Shown piece by piece: positions 5,901 through 8,528 of a DNA stretch of 8,528 nucleotides. The notes below the pieces were generated by a model. That model ran no database searches, was not told the origin of the DNA, and was given only the letters and a program-made list of their open reading frames with translations. The translations under genes were made by a program, and so were the position numbers. The stretch's first letter is position 1; each line of letters begins with the position of its first letter. The stretch comes from Hyphomicrobiales bacterium (GTDB taxonomy: Bacteria > Pseudomonadota > Alphaproteobacteria > Rhizobiales > JAJFHC01). Location of the stretch: positions 1 through 8,528 of the forward strand of contig JAJFHC010000254.1 of the NCBI GenBank assembly GCA_021775835.1, in the 5' to 3' direction.

Positions 5901-7979
5901 TCAGTCTTCATCCTTCAGGAAATCATCGACGCTCAGGCCGCTGAATTCCTTGTTCCCCGAACTCTCGGCCTCTTCCGCGGCAAAATAGTCTTCCGTGGTA
6001 CGGACACGCGTCCGGGTGCCCTGAGCAAACGGGTCGTTGGTGCCCATGGCCTGGGTCTCAACCCGGCAGTCGTCACACATCTTGATCAGGTTTGTGGCGT
6101 CCTCGTTGCGAAACATCGAGTGCTGGCCGCCAAGTTTCGCCAGGACGTGTTCGACAGAACTCTTGGTGCCGAACGGTTTGTCGCAGCGAATGCAGGCGAA
6201 CGGTTCTTCTTCGTTGAGCACGACGCCGACCAAGGCGTCGGGCGTGAGATCAAGGCTGGGTTCAAGCGCAATGACATTCTCGGGACAGGTGTTCCGGCAA
6301 AGCCCACACTGGACGCACGCCTGCTCGACGAAGCGGATCTGTGGTTTGTCGGGATTGTCGTGGATTGCATTGGCGGGGCAGGCACTGACACAGGCCAGAC
6401 ACAAGGTGCAGCCGCCGGCATCAACACGGATGCGTCCGTAGGGTGCATCTACGGGCAGGGGAATGCGCGTCTGTGGCGCAGGCGCCTGCTCGTTCAGCCG
6501 TCCAAAGGCCGTTCGGGCAATGTCGCGCTTACCGCCGACCGCTCGGAATGCCGCCGATTCGAGCTGTGGCTGGGCCGGTGATTCATAAAGAGCGGATTCA
6601 AGAGCGTCAGGGTCCTGCTCAACGACGAGGGTGACCCGTGGCGTGTCGCCATATCCCATGGCCGACATGACCGTGTTGACCAGATCAATCTGGGTCTTCA
6701 GTCCTTCCAACTCGTCGATTTTCTCTGGTGACGCGAGAATGTTGATCGTCTGGACGCCGGTTGTGAGCATTGACGCCATGGCATCGTGGCCGAGGCTTGT
6801 GACCTCATTCAGAGCAAACGGCAGTACGTTTGCCGGCAAACCGCGCCCGTAGCGCGCGCACGCGGCAATCAGTTCGGTGCCATGTTTGTCGTCGTGAACC
6901 AGAAGCTGGGGTGATGTGCCACCTGCACGCAGGAAGGCGTCAGCAAGTACCTGAGCACGGGCAATGATATCTACACGCCCAGGATAGGTGTAGGACACGG
7001 CACCCGTGGGGCATACGGCGGAACACGATCCGCAACCGCCGCATACAGCCGGATCGATAGACACAAGATCACCAGCCGACGTGATCGCCGAAGCCGGACA
7101 AACGTCGAGACACCGGGTGCAGCCGGTCTGCTTGCTACGGCTATGGGCACAGATGTCGCCGTCATAGGTCACGTAAAGAGGTTTCTCGAACTCTCCTACC
7201 AGATCGGCGATTTCGAACATGCCATTGGCCACGGCAGCCGGCTGCCCTGGGTCGATGCAGAAGTATCCGTCCCGGTGACGCGGTGACGAAAACAGCGGCG
7301 CTTTTCCCGACATGTCGAAGATCAAGTCGCATGACGAGGCGGCGCCGTCGCGCGGCATCAGGAACTCTGCCGAGCTTTTGGAAGATGTCACCATGGGCGC
7401 ATACCCGTTGACGGTGATCTCGAAGGCACCGAAATGCCCGGTAGCTGATGTAATTTCTCCGCGATAGATCGGCACGTCGATTTCGGGCGGAGGCAGAATA
7501 TCGTCAGGCGTGCTGAGCAGCAGCGTGACGTTAAGCCGGCCGGAAAGTTTGCGGGCGACATCAAGCGCCGCCTGACCGGATCCGTAGACCAGACAGACAC
7601 CATCGGATGTGAGCGTCGTCATGCCGGCGGGGGTCATGTGCGCGGTTGCTTCGGCCAGGAGGGCCGCTATCTTGGGCAGCGCACGGTCTTTCGCCTCAGA
7701 CCATCCGGCGCGCTCCCGGATGTTTGTGAAGGCAAGCAGGTCCGCCTTGCCGCGTTCCTCGGCAATCTCGCGAAACAGAGGCGCTTCTTGGGTGCAGGCG
7801 ATAAGCAGGGGCTTATCCTGGTCCAGGGCATTCTCGTAAGTTGCAATTTCGGTCCGGCAAAGATGGCTGTGAATCCGGATCGGCGCATCAGCATTCAAGG
7901 CGGCACAAAGCTTGTCGCCGTCAATCTCCATCGTGCGTTCGCAATTGCACACGAGCACCGTGCGTCCATCAAGCTCCAT
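5901..7979 (-). CDS. Poly-[4Fe-4S] ferredoxin-type protein of the formate dehydrogenase locus
   Basis: A 692-residue cytoplasmic iron-sulfur protein. Residues 1-75 hold Cys11, Cys13, Cys41 and Cys62 (VCNCERT, HLCRTE, IACTQEAPLF), a layout like the N-terminal cluster domain of HdrA. Residues 127-157 (VCLVYGSGQAALDVARKL...VTLLL) look like a reduced Rossmann motif. Ferredoxin module 1 has Cys277, 287, 290, 294 and Cys313, 316, 319, 323; module 2 has Cys524, 527, 530, 534 and Cys555, 558, 561, 565, giving four canonical [4Fe-4S] sites. Near the end Cys596/599 and Cys635/638 form two CxxC pairs that could bind metal. Start is ATG 7979, with GGGAG at 7987-7991; the frame extends to 8009 but lacks support. 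It is commonly annotated only as a 4Fe-4S binding protein beside DUF3305/DUF3306 and formate dehydrogenase genes. Probable role: electron transfer with, or assembly of, formate dehydrogenase (inference). Confidence 0.92.
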   Translation of the reverse strand: MELDGRTVLVCNCERTMEIDGDKLCAALNADAPIRIHSHLCRTEIATYENALDQDKPLLIACTQEAPLFREIAEERGKADLLAFTNIRERAGWSEAKDRALPKIAALLAEATAHMTPAGMTTLTSDGVCLVYGSGQAALDVARKLSGRLNVTLLLSTPDDILPPPEIDVPIYRGEITSATGHFGAFEITVNGYAPMVTSSKSSAEFLMPRDGAASSCDLIFDMSGKAPLFSSPRHRDGYFCIDPGQPAAVANGMFEIADLVGEFEKPLYVTYDGDICAHSRSKQTGCTRCLDVCPASAITSAGDLVSIDPAVCGGCGSCSAVCPTGAVSYTYPGRVDIIARAQVLADAFLRAGGTSPQLLVHDDKHGTELIAACARYGRGLPANVLPFALNEVTSLGHDAMASMLTTGVQTINILASPEKIDELEGLKTQIDLVNTVMSAMGYGDTPRVTLVVEQDPDALESALYESPAQPQLESAAFRAVGGKRDIARTAFGRLNEQAPAPQTRIPLPVDAPYGRIRVDAGGCTLCLACVSACPANAIHDNPDKPQIRFVEQACVQCGLCRNTCPENVIALEPSLDLTPDALVGVVLNEEEPFACIRCDKPFGTKSSVEHVLAKLGGQHSMFRNEDATNLIKMCDDCRVETQAMGTNDPFAQGTRTRVRTTEDYFAAEEAESSGNKEFSGLSVDDFLKDED

Positions 7980-7986
7980 GCATTTT

Positions 7987-7991
7987 CTCCC
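7987..7991 (-). promoter_or_regulatory. Ribosome binding site of the iron-sulfur gene
   Basis: Read on the minus strand this is GGGAG within CTGGGAGAAAATGC, 7 bases before the ATG at 7979. It settles the start at 7979 rather than 10 codons upstream at 8009. It shares TGGGAGAA with the two + strand sites at 1905-1912 and 3055-3062. Confidence 0.7.
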
Positions 7992-8073
7992 AGAGTTCGC
8001 TTGGAGCACACCTCCCGCGAAGCTTTCTTGTTACCCAGGGCAACTGTTTAGCATATCCTGGAAACTCGCGGCG

Positions 8074-8101
8074 ATTGTATGTTGTTGAGCCTGCCAGGCA
8101 A
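8074..8101 (-). promoter_or_regulatory. Candidate promoter for the iron-sulfur gene
   Basis: On the minus strand, TTGCCT (8096-8101) and TACAAT (8074-8079) are separated by 16 bases, giving 4/6 and 5/6 matches to the housekeeping consensus. An 11-base palindrome GCCTG-C-CAGGC (8089-8099) overlaps the -35 element. The leader from there to the ATG would be about 90 bases. Plausible but weaker than the opposing promoter. Confidence 0.4.
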
Positions 8102-8122
8102 TGCGTTATTTCGCATGGTGGT

Positions 8123-8151
8123 TTGACTGCGCGCCGCCGGCGCGGTGTAAT
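8123..8151 (+). promoter_or_regulatory. Promoter of the DUF3305 gene with a palindrome in the spacer
   Basis: TTGACT (8123-8128) and TGTAAT (8146-8151) are separated by exactly 17 bases and each matches 5 of 6 consensus positions for the housekeeping sigma factor. The expected transcript start is about 8158, leaving a leader of roughly 25 bases before the ATG at 8183. The spacer is almost entirely a GC palindrome (8130-8144), which would let a bound regulator block or reshape the promoter (inference). Confidence 0.6.
8130..8144. repeat. Perfect inverted repeat, possible operator
   Basis: CGCGCCG-C-CGGCGCG: 7-bp arms around a single centre base at 8137, lying inside the 17-base spacer of the DUF3305 promoter. 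The one-base centre suits a dimeric DNA-binding protein better than an RNA hairpin. GC-only palindromes also arise by chance in GC-rich genomes. Confidence 0.5.
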
Positions 8152-8182
8152 TGGCCAAGCGTGTGCGGATGCTAGGAATTTC

Positions 8183-8528
8183 ATGGAAAAAACACAGACA
8201 ATTGATGTCGGAGTCGTGGTCGAGAAGCGCCGCATCGACCATCCGTGGCAGGAATGGAGCTGGTTGCCGGTAGCCGTCATTCCCGGCGCTGCCCGGATAG
8301 AACGCTGGGCTGTTATGATGACCGATCCCGATTGTGTCCAGTATCACGCCGCCACCTTGCCGCTCGAACTCCATCGCAAGGAAACCGAAGGCTATCTGGT
8401 CAATCTGGCCGACCGGGTGCCATCGGTTTACGTCGTTCTGCGCGAGAATGACGATGACGACGATGTTGGCGATGGCGACGAACGATCTCCGATGCAGGTA
8501 CACTTGGTGAGTGCATCGGCGTTTGACG
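8183..8528 (+). CDS. DUF3305 family protein (3' truncated by the window)
   Basis: The first 115 codons of a gene that continues past the right edge. The start MEKTQTIDVGVVVEKRRIDHPWQEW, the run WLPVAVIPGA and the stretch QYHAATLPLELHRKETEGYLVNL followed by PSVYVVLR are characteristic of DUF3305. DUF3305 proteins are cytoplasmic, usually about 150-200 residues, of unknown biochemical function, and normally sit directly before DUF3306 in formate dehydrogenase loci. Residues 90-100 are an acidic Asp/Gly patch (codons 8450-8482) interrupting the usual strand before MQVHLVSASAFD. An AGGAA site at 8174-8178 lies 4 bases before the ATG. The gene is divergent from the iron-sulfur gene and has its own strong promoter. 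Confidence 0.9.
   Translation, partial: MEKTQTIDVGVVVEKRRIDHPWQEWSWLPVAVIPGAARIERWAVMMTDPDCVQYHAATLPLELHRKETEGYLVNLADRVPSVYVVLRENDDDDDVGDGDERSPMQVHLVSASAFD

Noticed and set aside
6120..6581. 153-codon + strand open frame opposite the iron-sulfur gene
   Set aside because: The minus-strand frame carries conserved cysteine motifs over the same bases; this one shows no family resemblance.
7980..8009. Ten-codon N-terminal extension of the iron-sulfur protein
   Set aside because: The GGGAG site at 7987-7991 lies inside this extension and is correctly spaced for ATG 7979.
7980..8182. FNR/ANR box or sigma-54 promoter in the divergent region
   Set aside because: No TTGAT-N4-ATCAA match and no GG-N10-GC element in a proper TGGCAC/TTGC context was found.
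1..8528. CRISPR array, tRNA/rRNA genes, insertion sequences or prophage genes
   Set aside because: No repeated spacer pattern, no cloverleaf, no transposase or integrase motif and no terminal inverted repeats were seen; nearly all bases are in recognised genes.

Overview
The window looks like a chromosomal piece of an alphaproteobacterium: roughly 60% G+C, tightly packed genes with GGGAG-type ribosome binding sites, and a set of genes typically grouped around membrane-bound formate dehydrogenase in Rhodobacterales, Rhodospirillales and Hyphomicrobiales. Family names come from my recognition of the protein sequences, not from a search.

Left block, + strand (1-5847): nine consecutive genes. 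The 3' part of a formate dehydrogenase gamma subunit (cytochrome b556) enters from the left edge. It is followed by an exported seven-bladed WD40 propeller fused to a class I cytochrome c, a 42-residue membrane peptide, an exported HtrA/DegP-type serine protease with a PDZ domain, a DUF6494 protein of 63 residues, a biotin/lipoate-ligase-like protein with a C-terminal DUF4444 domain, a DUF6505 protein, a DUF6352 protein, and a 99-residue membrane-anchored protein with two exported cysteines. Intergenic gaps are 9 to 32 bases, and two junctions overlap (ATGA at 4043-4046; ATGCATGA at 4518-4525). No internal promoter or terminator was seen, so this reads as one operon continuing from the formate dehydrogenase structural genes upstream.

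Middle, - strand (5901-7979): a 692-residue poly-iron-sulfur protein that converges on the left block. It has an HdrA-like N-terminal Cys domain, a short nucleotide-fold-like middle, two double [4Fe-4S] ferredoxin modules and a C-terminal pair of CxxC motifs.

Right edge, + strand (8183-8528): the start of a DUF3305 gene, which runs off the window. A 203-base divergent intergenic region holds a near-consensus promoter for DUF3305, with a perfect 7-bp-arm palindrome filling its -35/-10 spacer, and a weaker candidate promoter for the iron-sulfur gene.

Working together (inference): the left block is a formate dehydrogenase locus with periplasmic electron-transfer and protein-quality-control genes, plus a cytoplasmic group of conserved unknowns (DUF6494, ligase-like/DUF4444, DUF6505, DUF6352). 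That group, with a ligase-like protein that lacks the expected catalytic lysines, is the best candidate for an undescribed system, probably an assembly or maturation module for the molybdenum/tungsten formate dehydrogenase. The divergent poly-ferredoxin and DUF3305 genes usually belong to the same locus.
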